DNA of 64,000 nt from Favolaschia claudopus (taxonomy: Eukaryota > Basidiomycota > Agaricomycetes > Agaricales > Mycenaceae): contig JAWWNJ010000051.1 in NCBI GenBank assembly GCA_037176885.1, positions 558,001 to 622,000 on the forward strand, given 5' to 3'. How positions within the stretch are numbered: position 1 is the stretch's first letter; every line of letters begins with the position of its first letter. The notes under the pieces are model-generated. The model saw only the letters and a list, made by a program, of their open reading frames with translations. It did not search any database and was not told the DNA's origin. Below are positions 24,701-39,700 of the stretch, in pieces. The position numbers were made by a program, and so were the translations under genes.

Positions 24701-27700
24701 CAGCCACCTTGTTGCTCTGCCGCAACAACATATCAGCATGTTTCGCCAGCAAGTCCGGCGACTGGGCAGCGCTAGAACCTACATCCCACACAATCAGCAT
24801 AACCCCGACGGTCGAGAGAACGACATAAACGCACCCGTTGCCGCATTCCGGTGAAAAAACTCCCTACACGCCTTGTCCAGTGACACCGCAAATCCTGCCT
24901 CGCCCTTGAAGCTCCTCGCGTTTCTGGGTATGTATTCACGATTCTATGTAATGTTACTTAGAGCAACGCGAATTACGGACCTTACGGTCCAGAAGGCAAA
25001 ATCTCGGTCGACGACGCAAGTCAGAGAAAGCAAACAACTTCGCGTCAAGACGGACCCGTTCGATTCGGGAATCCGAGTGTGCAAATTTGAACATGGCGTT
25101 TGTTTCTTTTTTTTGCTTACGGTGGAGGTTTGAGCTTTGAGGCGTCTGACGCATATCGAGTGTACGTGTCGTGGCTCGTCAACAGTAGGATAGTTTGACT
25201 CTTGTGAGAGAATATCAGATTAATGCTATCAACGAAGAGAGAGAGGTTACCGCTCAGTTTTAGAGCCAACGAGCTGTTTTTGAGTCAAATGATTGTCCAG
25301 GTTGTCGAACGCGGTCACCATTCTTCGCGCCAAAATCAAGGTAAGATATTCAGCACGCCGGATGGAAGCAACGAACGGTGATGGAGGGTTGGATGGTTGT
25401 ATTTGTTCAATTGTTGAGCGGGGTTGCCGAGAAGGTTCACAATCGAATGCATGTACATGCGGAAAGCAAAGTCGATTTGAATTAATCCATATTGAGGACA
25501 ATGAAATAGATGGATGCAAAATTGAATCTCGACAAACGAACAATCTAACTTACGTTCACCGCGACACAGACACCAGCAGGAACAACCTTCCCCTCGTCGA
25601 CATCCACACAGCTCCGACGACGAAGGTAAGCAGACTGCGACCGGAAACTGCCGAGAGATACCCGGGATGCGTCTGCGATGCAGGTATCTGCAGTGAATTA
25701 AGCTCTCGACAAACAAGAAAACAAAGTGCAACGTACTTGATGATTACCTTGCGCACCAAACAAGCCTCGCCGGGGCTTGGTATAAATACCGTATAATTCG
25801 TACTTCGAACGCAGTCGTGACGCACCCGGCGATCTTCCGCGCGGCTCAGTCGATGGTGGAAATGCAGCCTGCGACGTGGACGTGCCGAGAGATGGCGAGG
25901 AGGCGGCGTAGAGGTGGATACGTGGGGAGAAATCTGCAGGCATCACGAAACATCTCCCTTCCAGGCGCTTTGGTGTACTGTGACTCATACTCCAAACGCG
26001 GCCGTAAGCTCGGGCCCCAAACGCGGACGCCGAGGCTGCGTAGATGCGTCCAGGATTGAGAAGGCACCAATAGGAGATTGAATCCCGGGAGCACATGAGG
26101 AGAGCATCTTATCTGCACCCGCATTCAATTCAATTCAAAGTGAATGAACGCAAAGTAGTAAATCACTGACCAAGCACCACCGCCATTGACGAAATCGTCC
26201 ATCAGCTCTATGACCCCGCGTCCCCGTCGCGTAGATCCCCCGCCATCACCACCACCCTATTCATATTCAGATTCTCCCAATTAAACTCTCGAATGTCAAC
26301 CCTCCCCCAACAAAATACGTGTTTGCCTCGGTGTTGTTTGCGGGCATCTGCTGGCGTCAACACAGCCGCAGGGACGAAGGCGAGAGCGATGTGGATGAAA
26401 GAGTTACGGCGGGGGTGGTGGCGTGCCAGCGAAGATGTTGTACGTCGGCGTCGGCTGAAACAGGGCAAGTCAGCGAATGCCAAACGACGAGAGCACACAA
26501 CGTACCGCTGAAACGAGCGAATTCAGCGCCTAAGCGAGTCGAAGCTGGCGTACTTGGAACAAAGCATATTCCTTGTGCAAGATTGACGGCATTGTCGGCG
26601 CCGCGGCGGCGGTGAGCAGTTGCTTGCTGGGTGGTGTCGAGAACAGGGATTTTGAACTTGGGGCTGCTCGGGCATGGTGGAGGTACCGTACCACGAGACT
26701 TGGGGGATGAAGACATTAATATTGGGAGAGAGCCCAGGCGTGGAGTTCATTGGGGAGCTGTTTGAGCAGACAGAGCCGAGGCTGCCTTGTACCTGAATGC
26801 AGATTGAGTCGATGAAAGCGCATAGGGTGGCGAGCGCGTATGAACGACTCACTGATATAGCCTGTTCAGTCGATGAAGCTACGAGCAGAAATTGCAACCC
26901 GCCGTCGGCCCTGCTGTCGGCCCAAGATATTGTGTATTATCCGGATCTACCACCACCATTGCACTGGGGAAGACTAGATTGGGCGGGAATCAGAGCACTA
27001 TGCGATCGAGGAAGTAAAGTGGCGAAGTTGATGCTGGAGAGTCGTTGTGGAAGAGGGTGGCTTGATTCGGATTTGTCGTCACCTTCAGTATGTGTTACAG
27101 CGTCTTCGAGTTCTTTTATATGATCCCCGATGTCGTGGAGCAGTGTGCTGAGGGCGAGGGATTCGGACTGAACCCTTATCCTGAAATCTGTGAGCGATGA
27201 CATAGAACGAGTGAGGAAAAAGTCAGCACACCTCCTTCCCCTGCCAATAAATCTGATGCAGATTCTCCCAGAAAGACATTGTAGGAATGATCTGCTCGTC
27301 CCTCAGCATCCCCCCCAAGCGTTACACGAACAAAAAACCTACCGGTGGCAGTTGATTCCGTAGTAAGCCCCAGTTAATCTTTGCAACCCACTTGTGCTGC
27401 TTAACCTCACTAGCCCCACTCTTACTTCCCATCCGCGTTCTCTCCGCTTATCCAGCAACGTCACACAATCCTTCCCCGCCCTGCTGCGCCGTCAGCTTTT
27501 CTTTGTCGCAAGCAAACCATCCGACACTCACGGAGAAACATTGGGCGTATCCTTGGAATGTACCGGATTGTCACGGATATTCGCAAACGTGTTGTTCCGC
27601 TCCGCACCCTTGAACGGTGTCGTCGCATACTACACAGACATGCCTCAATTTCCGACTCGCAAGCAACAAAAACACAATTACGCGCAATCATCTCATAGAT

Positions 27701-30700
27701 GAGAATCCCTAGTGTCCACCAATCCACCGCCGCAGTATGACCTTGCGCCGCGATAAGTTCCGGCGCAATCATTGCAGCCGATCACTCACCTGTGGGACAG
27801 GTTTCCTTCAGTTGAAGCACTTCCACATGTCGAAACGAGAACAGATTGAGGTCGAGTTTGGGGCCCGGAGCAACGCCTGTCCGACGCGAAACGAAGACTG
27901 GATTAAGTTGGCGACGCGTGAGATTAAGGAATTGTTGGGTGTTGAGGGATTCAAGGACAGGTCGTGATGAACGAGCTGCAAACGAGCAGCATGGTGGTAG
28001 TAGGCGGAGACAAACGAAGTTTGGCGGCGGATTGTGATGGGAGAACTTCGGAGCCATGAGTGAGTCTACTCAGAGTCATAGGCTGGCGGATCCGTATCAT
28101 TGACAAGATCCGAAAAAAAATCGACCCAAAACAATGGAAACAGCGGGGCAATTACCATATCGGGACGAAATTAAAACGCGACAAACAATAAAAGGTCTGC
28201 TAAGGTCCGAAAATAAACTCGCACGTCAAAAAATAAGTACGGAGGGCCACCCGCAGAAACCCACTTCACTTACGTTAGTGGGAATTTGAAGCGCGCGAAG
28301 ACACAGGCGCGCAGTCGGAACGTTTTCCAACGGTTTTGGCAATTCATCATGGTACAATGGTAGAGTGGTTGTAATGGCCCTAAACCGGGAATGTGGCAGG
28401 TTGATTTCATCGGCATCACTCACGAGTGCGCTGGTTCAAGACCGTCCCCTCCAGAAAACTTGGTTTTCGCAATTCCCCGCGCTGGAAAGTGTGGCCCGAA
28501 TTCGGAATAATCCGTCCTTGTCAGGCCAGGCAAGCAATTGTGCAACCTGCAGGACTCGCCGAGTTAGTCTTCGGAGACAAGGGCAGGTCGTCAGACGCGC
28601 TGTGAGTCGAGCTCGTCACAAACCTTTTTGGCGTTTTACTTTTCTTTTCAATTCGTTACTGTATCCTTGTGCTTTCGCTGGAAGACCTCACCGACAACCA
28701 GCCCATAGAACTAATGTACAATATATTCCATATCTATGCTCGTCTTCTACCAAAAGTGCTCAGCAAACTCCCCAAGACACTGTTGCTGGAACCAGTTCGA
28801 CTTGCAATCGACCGACTAGGCACAACATCCGTTTCCTTGATGGGAGAAAGATCGGTGGGTATATCTATACCTCCCGCGTTGGGCTGGAAAAGCAGAGCAG
28901 TCAGTCTTTGTCGGAATCGTAGAATGTTCGACTAACCATGGGCAGGAAATTAAATGAGGTAGGCTGAGAATTCGCGGGGAAGATACCAATAGTTCGTTTC
29001 TTCTTCTTTTTCGTCGGTTCATCGCTTTCCTCGTCCGAAACCACAGTGGTCCCGCGAGGCTGGACACTTCCAGCGCGACCGCCCCTTGCAGCCTTGCCGC
29101 GCGGTCTCGGTTTCGGGCGCTCAGCCACCTCGGGCACCTGACTCGACGTCCCCTTCTTAGAACCAGAGTCGTCCCGCTTCCGCTTCTTGGGAGGGGGCGA
29201 ATCCGAGTCGCTGTCGTCCACCACCTCCACGGCCTTTGCCTTTCCCTTTACATCTTTGGTGCCTCTATTGTCGGGCTTGCTGCCATCTTTCACAGCACTT
29301 TTTGGCTTGACCTTGTCGTCGGCATCGATTTTGGCTTTGCCTCGTGATCGGGGTTTGGGATCTGCAATTACCTCTATCTCGCTATCGGTTGCGTTGGATG
29401 GCCCAGCGACCATGGCTTTCTTGCCTGAACTCTTGGAGGGAGGTCCGTTGGAACGAGGTTTCCTGGATGGAGGTTTCGGAGGAGAAGACGGGGGAGGGGC
29501 TTCAACAAAGTCGTTAGCCACCTCGTCCTCTGACACGGTAGGGGATGCTTGCCGCCGCTGGCACTCGTAAGCTTATGTAGAAAACGTCGAAGCAGATCTG
29601 CATACCTTGAGCGGTGATTTAGGCCGAGCGTCTCGTTCAGCTTGAAGTTCCAATTGCAGGGCTTCAATCTCTGCTTTGGCATCGGTAAGCTGGTTTTCGA
29701 CTTCCCTGAATTCTTGACGTTGTTCTTCGATGTATGCCTATTATGCATCTCATCATCCGTATGAAATAAAAGGAGAGAAACCAGACTAACCTCAAAATCG
29801 TCGACATTCTTCTTGTGCTTTGCAACTCTGGTCTTTTCCTTCTTCAAATCAGCCTCATTCTTCTCTAGTCTCAACTCGAGGGCCTTGACTTCAACCTCCA
29901 GGTCGATGCGCTGTTTCCTAAGCATCTCGGTCTCAGCACCACCTCTCGTTTCAAGGTCCTGCCATTTATCCAATTGGCGTCTGAAGTCGTCGTTGGTGCG
30001 CTGTAGCTCGTCTTTTTTACGTTCCAGTTCCGCGTTGTCGCTCTGTGCACGCTCAAACTGAAGGGTCAGACGCTGCAGCTTGGTTTCAGTGGATTCCGCT
30101 TTGACCTGCAGTCGACTGTTTGTTTCGCGCAATCGCAATAACTCTGTCTGTAAACATTTGAGTGACTTGCGTTACTACATTCAAAGACGAAGACTGTAAC
30201 CTCGACTCCTGATTTTTCTTTGTTGAGCAAAGCAATTTTCTCGCCCTGACTCCTCACCTGTTCCTCCAAATCCGCAGAGTGGCTAGCCTCTCCGCTTCGC
30301 GCATCCTGTAGCATATCCTCCAGTTCCTCGACCTTTGCTTCCAATTCGGCCTCGCGAATCCGAAACATAGTGAGCTGGAAATCGCGATGTAAGCGAGCAA
30401 CCTTTTCTTGTCTGCTCAGGTCCATTTCTTGAAGGAGCGCAAACTCGGATTCGGAGAGCTTTGCATTGAGTTTCAGATGAGCGAGCTGATAGCAGGAGAC
30501 AACACGGTTGCAGCCTTCGCGCCACTTTACACGCTCCTCATCGAATTTTGCATGGGAGTCGCGGTTTGCACGTTTGGCGCGGTCAGTGTCCAGAGCCAGC
30601 TCATCTACGAGCTTCTTGTTTGTATGTTCGAGGGTGCGATTACGTTGTACGAGGTCCTGGATTTGCGCGTTGAAGGCAGCCTCCATTCGATAGAAATAGA

Positions 30701-33700
30701 AAGAAAGAGAGAAAGGATGATTAGCACGTGCCAAGCAACAGACTCTTTACGATCCGCGTTCATTTTGATCAGCGATTATGGCGCCTGGAAAGCCCGTTCA
30801 TCCAATCAAGATTCGCGTCCCTCGCCACAACGCTCAGAAAATCGGTGCAAAATTGACCAGTCAAGTCGAAGCTCAGGCTCGCGCTCAGGATCTTCGCACA
30901 GACACCTACCAACCAAACAGCGAATCGGCTGCAGCACTCAACCAGGCCATTGTCCGTCCTTTGCCATCCCGGATTATCTTTCGTTCTCATCTCTGTAATG
31001 TATAGGAGAGCGCGTCGGAATGGAATTCCATGCTCATAACCGCAAGAGCTGAGAGAGGACCTCAGTGGGACATCGGCACACAGCAGTCTGTGTGCGCATT
31101 CCCCATCTTTTCTCGTTCTTACCTCTGCAGGTTTCTAGTAGACGAATACTCCGACTTATACTATGATTCGACACCACTCTTCGACGCGGTCAAGAAGCAG
31201 GCCGATCTGGAAAATGCTGAGGAGCGAAAACAACACCAGCAGGCGCAGGAACAGCACGAACAAGCCAAACAGGCTCATCTCGAACGAGCACGCGAGCGCG
31301 AGCGCGAACATCAGCTGCAACTGCAGAACGTACAACAGATGGCGATGCTAGACCACCCTCCTTCGCCGCGACCATACAACTCTGGTCCTTATACTACTCC
31401 TTATGGCGGTTCTCCAATGCCGCAAAACATGGGCAGCATGCGCAGTCCCTACGCCGGAGGCGGCGCTCCGTTTAACCCGGGAAATGGTCCACAACCGGGT
31501 TATTACAACAACAGCCCTATGGGACCCCAGTCGCCTGCCAGGATGGGTGGGATGGACTCGCGTATGGGAATGGGAATGGGCGGGGGCATGATGGGAATGG
31601 CTCCCGGACCCCCCAACTTCGGGCATATGGGTATGCAACCAAATATGATGAATCGTGGCGGAGGGATGCCAGAAGGCATGATGACACCGCGTCGACCGCG
31701 CGGCAGCTCTTTCGATGAAGCCGCATATAACCCAACAATGGGATGAATAGCGCGCTTGTGTGTATCTTTATTATGTGGTTCCTGTCTCCGATTTTGTAGC
31801 CAATAACGTCTAGCTTTGTGCTTTTTGATATCGTGAATCGAGTTGCTTCAAGCATTCTCTTCCAACACAGTTCCAAGACTTGGAGATCATCCAAGACGCC
31901 GAGCGTGTCTTGCGCATGAAGGACTTATTTAGTAGCCTTTGTCGAGGTACTGAGCTCGCGCTGCTGTTCTCTCATGATCACAAGCGAGAGCTGAACAAGC
32001 ACTTGAAGTCGGATAAATTCAAGAGACAGAACAAAAGTAACATCGACAGATCTTCAACTAAAAACGAGGACCCACACCCTTCATCCCGCTGTTGGAGTGA
32101 CTACGCTTGAGGACCCTCCCTCGTTCCGCAAGCCCAATAGCACCTCCAATGCCCAAACCGCTTCCGTCCTGCATACGTCCATCACCGCTTCCCTCTGTTC
32201 CTTCAGCCGCATAGACTTTGGCGCGTGATGGAATCGGTACATCTGCCGCCTCGGGGTGGAGAGTATGAGCGGAAACCGAGCGCGGCGCCACGAACGCGCG
32301 GACGGCGACGGTGGTTCGAGGCGGAACGGTACCACTGCGAGTGAGGTTCTGGGGTGAAAAGGGTGCCGTCAGGGAACGGCTGTTGGGTTCGCTGTGACGC
32401 GGGTGATATTGCGCGCGTGAGGTCGGCGACAATCGGTCAAACGCAGGAGCCCGCGTAGTGGTCAAAACTGGGTTGGGCGAGGACAGCGAAGGGGTCTGTG
32501 GGCTACTGGGGGATGCTGATCGAGAAGAACCGAGAGGCGAAGGAACGCGAGAGCCGCTTAGAGGGCTATTGGATCGCGATCCGAAGGGACTATTTGGGCG
32601 CGACGCGTAGGCTGGCGGGGGTGGCGGTAGTGTGGGTGATAGATGAGGGACCAGAGAGTCGCGAGCGAATGTAGACGGTTTGCGCTTCAGAGTTGGCGTG
32701 CTGGGGATGGGTTCTGCCGCTGTGTCGTCCGTCGCCAAAGAAGAGAACCGGTCGCGCGAACGGAAGTGTAGCCACGAGAGTAGGTTTGTCTTCTCTTCTT
32801 CGTCTGCTTGCGATTTCTCGGCGTCGCCACGGCGGCGAGTCGCTCGTTGGCGAAAGAGAGGGTAGAGGTAGAAGTACATGAAGCACACGAAAAGAGCAAC
32901 GCTGATGATGAGCGCAGCGACTGGACAAGTACAGAACATCAGTTAACGCCTCGCGCCCAGGGCAATTCACTCACCGCTGAATGTGTTGATGGGTTGGACG
33001 CGAACGCGGATAATTTCGCCGTTGACAGTGGGTCCAACGTTGAGAATTAAGGGCCCGCCAAATAACGAATATGCGAGATCGCGAGGAGCGAACATGCTGT
33101 AGGCTGTAGCAAGAACCGTGTAGGTGCAGCGAGTGTGGAGTAAGAGAGTGTGGATCGGTATACAGAACCGGCGAGATGGAGGAAGGAGACAAAGAGCGGA
33201 ATGCACAATTTCAGGTGCTCACGTAGTTCAATACAACAAACAAGAAATACACGTTTATACATTCGATCGCAACTTGCGATCGGTTACATCATTTGTATGG
33301 CGGGACAGGACTAGAGTCGCGCACTCTGTACACAAGAAAACGATATACAGGCCGAGCTATACCAATATGTTCATCAGTGATTTGGATACAGTCTGCGACA
33401 GGACGCGCACCATAACCGCATTGTCAAGAAACCAGTCACTACTGGGATACTGGGATGTTTTCGTCGTATTGGGGTTTAGCACTTCGAGATCATGCAGTCG
33501 AGCAGTCTTGATGGCTTCGAACACAGCCAGTAGAAACCAATACGCAGCGAAGGTCTGAGAGGCGTTGGATGCCACTGAGGCAGTCAAAGAAACACGACGC
33601 ACCGAAGCCGTCATCCGCGTCCGTCCAGCCGTTCGTTCATGCCACAGAACAGCGAACACACAAAGAAGTCCGATGGTATTCGCAGGCAAAAGCCCGACAC

Positions 33701-36700
33701 CGAGATGTTCGAGAGCAAGACGAACCAGTTCCAGGATGGTCATTGCGATTTGTGCTCCGACGAGGACTAGGTAGAGGATGTGCACCCATCGAATAGGAGT
33801 GATTCGGAATGTAGCGCCATTGTTTCTCCGAGATAGAATCCACGTCGCTGCCAGCGCGATGAAAAGGAGGAAAGAAGGCAATGGGACAACGGCTAGTAGT
33901 TGAGTGAAAGTTGAGCGTCTGAGTCCGTCCGAGATCCAAAGTTTCACACCTGTATCCAGTACGCAAGTGGACGGTGAGCCCTAATGCGACTCAAATTTGA
34001 GATACAAGGCTTGCAAGGATGCTCAAGGACTCACAGGTAACACAAATCTATTGGAACAAAGCATCGTAGTGGTGGAAGAAAGACAAAAAGAGAATGTTTG
34101 GTCTTGTGGATCCACACAGCACAAGTGTGCCCGAGAACACCGATCTGCTAAATTAACTGTTTTACAACAAGGATCCTACTATTTTACATGGATTCTACAC
34201 CGAATACTATCGGAGCAGCGAGCTATGCTGTCTCTGGAGCCCATAGATTTATTATTTCCGAGGAGGCGGACGCAAACATAGCCTGTCCCGGATGCCATGC
34301 CAGAAGTGGCATAGCGATAGCCTTTCGCAGCCCACGATGACCAGAAAAGTTCAATGGTGAAACTGAGCCCACGATCCGGTTTTCATCTCGACTCCAGATT
34401 TGCACACTATCTGCTGCAAAGAAAAATCAAGCTGTGTATGTACCAAGAAACGCGATGAAACGATACCCAATCCTGCACAAGCTATGAATTCATCTCGAGG
34501 GCCGACGAAATGAGCAGCACCACGAAATCGGTCTTTTGCAGAATTTGACGTGAATCGGTGCTTGAAACAGAGTCGGTGTCCGGAGGTCTCCTCATTAAAG
34601 TACCATAATTCTGGGGCCTGAGAATGTGTGAATCATGAAAAGCGGGATGTGATCGCAAAGAACCTGTTGGTTGCTGAATCCAAAGACGACATGTCTTCCA
34701 TCCGAAGATACATTGATCCAGCGAGCATCCCGAAGCAGGGGAAACGAACTGAAAAGGAAGGGAATCAGTCAGAGAGACAGCTCCTTCTGAGGCTTGTTGC
34801 GCACTACAACCGGGTTCCGGTCGATAGGTTATAACTGCTTCATGTCAGCGCACATCTCAGTCAAGAACGGGCACGGCTTCACGTTGAACACATCTAATCG
34901 TCCGCTTGGGAAGTCGAATGTCGTCCTCGATACGGGATGTGTGACCGGTGACAACCAAAACACAATTCCTGGAAGGAACCACGGCGAATGTGTACAACTC
35001 CGTGTTGAACCGGAGCGCGCGGTGTTGAATCAAATGTCCGTCATCTCGAATGTTCTGTCGCGACTCGTGAATGTAAATCTTGACGGCATGAAAATGCACC
35101 AACAAACTGAACCAGAGCATCCTCCATTGACACGAGAAATGCTGGGAGGATGAGCTCAATGCCGGACGAACAGAAATTTGCGTACTGGTGTTATCTATCC
35201 ATTGGACTTTGCGGACAATCTTCCCCATCCATTCCTTCCGCCGATTTTCTAGATTATTCTGAACCCAAGTGTATCAATGGTTCACCTGAGTTTGGGAACG
35301 CACACACCTCCTTAACTTCCCACAATTCAATCCCTCCGCTAACACGTATGAGCAACATCTTCTCATCCGGAGACCACTGAACCTCGCGTATTTGTCCGAA
35401 TGGATGTCTCAATACCTGATGTGTGCGTATCTCGGGCTAGAAATCAGTGAGCGAAGGTGCAAGAGTGTCAAAATTCGCCTGTATTGAACGCACCTTGACT
35501 TGATATATATAGCATATCGAAATTGTACAAGCTGCAAACCAGGTCCCTCTCCATGAAAATTGAACATGGCGCACGGCGTCTTGATTCCGCCCCAATCTCA
35601 GAGTCCGTCGAGGAGCAAAATCCGCAAATATGGACTCGGAATAAGGGACGTCGGGGATTGGGACATTCGCACTGCTATCATAGCCACGGTCTTCATTTCT
35701 GTGTACATTTTCGGGTATATTCGAGTCGGCGGTGAAGCTGTGTCGGCGTAAGATGAAGGATCCAGCATTTTGCAGGAGTCGGTGTTTGCGTGAGTGCATG
35801 GGTAAGGCGGTGGAGGTTGACCTCCAGATTATGCCGACGACGTAATCGTAAGCCAAAAGCCGCCAGCTGCTCTCGATACTGTCCAGCTCTTTATGCTTCC
35901 ATAGTTTCGCGCGGAGGCGGGGAAAGTCCCAACGTTCCCATGCAAACCTGCCGTTTGAGTTTGAGTATCCGTATAAACGTTGTCAGAAGTAACTCACCAG
36001 ACTGAGATGGCGCCCAAACCAACTGCAACGATACCTGTAAGGGCAAGGACGACAAGGATGGTGGGACGTCTCTGTGTGTGTATCACGAAGCAGAGGAGTC
36101 CCGCCACAAATAATAGAACAGAGAACGAAAGAAGAATGATGGGAGTGTCTTTGAACCATACTCGCACCCACCAGGGGACGCGGCGTTGAGGGGTACTGCT
36201 GCAACGCGAGATTCAGAGGCTGACAGAATTCAACGGCCGTTGCACACTGACTATATTGCCTGTCGCCACGTCATTGAAAGCACGCTATTTATGGCTGAGG
36301 AGACGCTGAGGACAAGTGAACTGAACCATAGAGAATTGACTGTGACTTCGAGCCAATGGTTCGTTTGCATGTACGAGTACTGGATAGTTGTGACTGGCGA
36401 CAAGAACGTGAGTTTGATACTAGGAGAGACGAATGAAATTACCCGTAACAGCAGAGAAAAAAGTTGCAATAGTGGCCGAATTCCAGAGAATTTGAGTGGA
36501 GTGTTTTTGAGCGAAGCTGATCTCTTGAACGCCTATAGACATCATCAGCAGGGAGGGACTTGAATATTGTTGATTTACCTGTTGCGATGAAATCGGCAAG
36601 GCGCTTTGTCATGTTGTCTAGCTCCAAGATTGTATCATACAACAGCTCTCTGACGCAGCGAAGAAATTCAGGCGAATATTCTGTCGAAATGGTTTGACCG

Positions 36701-39700
36701 GAATAGAACACAAAGCTGAGAATTCACCATAGCTGCCCACGATGTTTAACCAAACCTATATACATGCGATAGATAAGACAAGGATTTCACATCTGTGAAC
36801 ACATTACAAGTAGATCTTGCTCGAGGGCAACGAGGTAATGCCTCCGATCATTATCTATGAATTCTGGGAAGTCGTCCCAAGCCGTTGCAAACACTGAGAG
36901 CTTTTTGTGAAATGAATAAGCGCATGATAGCAAGGAGGTGAATACAGACGGAATCGACTAGCAGCCAGAGGTCCCGGTGAACCCAAGTCTCGGAGAGAGA
37001 GTTGTGTGCTTTCGGCGTGAAGAGACGCTCGATCTGTGATTCATCCTCAAGAAGTCGGCGAATGTTTGACAGTTGACGTTGAAACTCTCGAGAGCCTTTA
37101 TACAGACCTAACGACGAGCCCAACTGTCTGACGGAACTAGCAAATAACTCAAGCTGCACACGCACTGAATTAGTATGTCAACCGTATGTCGGGGACGACT
37201 TGCCTGCCGCTCTAAGCCTTCACAATTGCTGGACGGTATTGGTCTATCTTGAAGACAAACTGGCGAAGGAAAACTTACATTCTGAATGCTTGCAGTAGAT
37301 CATCGAAGCTTCGGTTCTCATCGTCGGGATAGAAGCTAGAACGACGAATAGCCTCTTCTACGGCAGAGAAGGAAGAGGAGGCTACCGGATTTCAAACACT
37401 TTCAGAGGCCGATGGTCGCAATCAGAAAAAGAATTCCTACAGCAAGAATGAACATCATCCACGTCCATAGATTCCAACATTGAGGCCTATGAAACGACCG
37501 AGGTGAAGATGGTAGAGGATGAAGTGGGATGAGCGTCTAAGCATCTCGGCGTGGGAGGGAAAACAGGTCTATTCAAGGCGGAAGGACACGAAAATACTAC
37601 AACTGTCACTGCGGCCAGTGCGGGGGTGGCAGGGAAGCTCAAGGATGAGTTACGTAATTATTTATTGACGTGTTGTTTGACATAGCTTGTCAGCGGCCTC
37701 GTTTTCTTCGCCTTCCTGCCTTTTAGTTCTTTTCAGTGGACTATATCTTCCGTACAACTCGTAGAACTGGCAAGCTCAACTTATCTTCTTCCCTCGCCCT
37801 TTCTCATCCAAAAAATTTTACAGGCGCATTCAGTGACTCTGGGCTCGGTTCCGTTGGGTGCGTCACAGCCTTCACAACCTCGCCCTCAATTTACCGCTAC
37901 CCAGTGTTCCATGGACGACGCCGAATCTCTCTTCGGGTCTCCTCCGCCATCCCCGACCAGAGGTAGGTCACCATCGCCTACCCTGGCGTTACCTAACATC
38001 TCCGCGAACATCATCAATTTGAGCAATTCATCTGCACAAAACGTGGGGACCATTGCACTTCCTGGTTCCCATAATTATTCTGAACTTCCGGTCAATCCAC
38101 TAGCCTTGTCGTTGAGCTATCCTGCCCCTCCCAGGGGAGACGCTCTTCGGCCTCCGGCCCACATATCGGACCGTTCCATCACACAACTCAGAGCGCTTGG
38201 CCCTTTTTCTCCTTCGCCAGTCGCTTCTCCCGCCCCTCTCAAGAGGAAACCTACCAAAAAGTCGAAACCTAGATCACAGTCATCGACCCCTCGACCCACT
38301 CCTCCTCCCATCCATTTACCTGACCCTTCTCATCCACTCCCACCAAATCTCTTGCGCAATCAGCCTGGTCTCCTTGGAACCGCTGGTGTCGTTGCTGGCG
38401 TTCGACCAGCCGATTTAACTGTTCCTGCCCCTGCTCCCGCCCTCGACCAAGGCATGACACCATCGAACCCAATCTTGATCCACGATTCACCCAAGGTTTA
38501 TACCAAACCTCGCCGGTCTACGCCTTCCGAATTCGACGGCATTGATATGGCCTCCTTACCCGTGCCAAGCAACCAGGAAATTATCAGCATGCTTATCGAG
38601 CAGGGCGATATCTTCCCTCTTCTCGAAAGCATCTCCAAGTTCATCTCTGCCCCGTCCGCTCGTGCAGCCTCGGAAACTCCCAGTCAATCCTCTTTCGGCG
38701 ATAGCGGAAGTCGTGCACAGACTCCTGCTAGCGAAATAGGTCCCGCGAGAAAACGTCGGAGACTACGCCATGTGCCGGCGGGGGCGGCTCTCTGGGACGT
38801 ACCATTCCCGTTCAACCCAGGAGAGGGGCCCTCTGCGTACAGGAACAATTGGGAAAAGCATCGCGGTAAAGATTTGGTCGCAGAGTTGGTCACTTTGATC
38901 AAAGATGCGGCGAAGAAGGCAGCCATGAAAAGTCATTTGGAGAAGCGAAAGGGTCCAACCGATGCACAGATAGCTTCCCTCAGCAAGTATTACCGAGTGG
39001 AGACGTTGTTTTATCCCTCCACTAAGCCACCCGGAGCCGATGTTTTGGCTGATACTAGCAATGCCAACCATTCCACCTCGACCTTCGATTTCACTCCTTC
39101 GCCCTCGCTTGTCTTGACATCCGAGATTCATTCTCACTCTTCTTCCTCCACTACATCGCCGTTTGACCAACTTTTAACATCTTTACTTTCGGCTTCCTGG
39201 AACCAACCGTCATCTTCGAGTAGCAACAGCAGTATATTGGATGGTTTCTTCGATCCCTCAACTCCTTCAGATACCGGTTTGTACGACAGCTGGATGGACA
39301 TCCTGCAAGCTTTCCCCATGCCGGCCGAAGGGTTCGCTCAAGCTCCTCCGCCCGTAGCTCCACCCGGAGACCTTCATATCAACCCAATGCATACCCTGTC
39401 GACCATCACGGAGTTTAGTGACCCACAGCAGCAGGCCACCTCGAGCACAAACCCATCACCATTCGACTTGCCTCCCGACTTCTCTTCCTTTCCTGATGCA
39501 GCTGCTATGGCTGGGAATACAGACTATTTCCCTGGTTCGTTGGATGAACTCATGATGGACCCGGCGTTGCTGGCTTTCCAGACGGCGAATTTCCCCCCTC
39601 CTATCGACACTAATATGAGTGCGTCCACGAGCAATTTCTCGGGCAGCGATTGTCCGTCTCTCGCTGGTTCCCCCATTCCTTCCGTCAGCTCGTGGTCTTT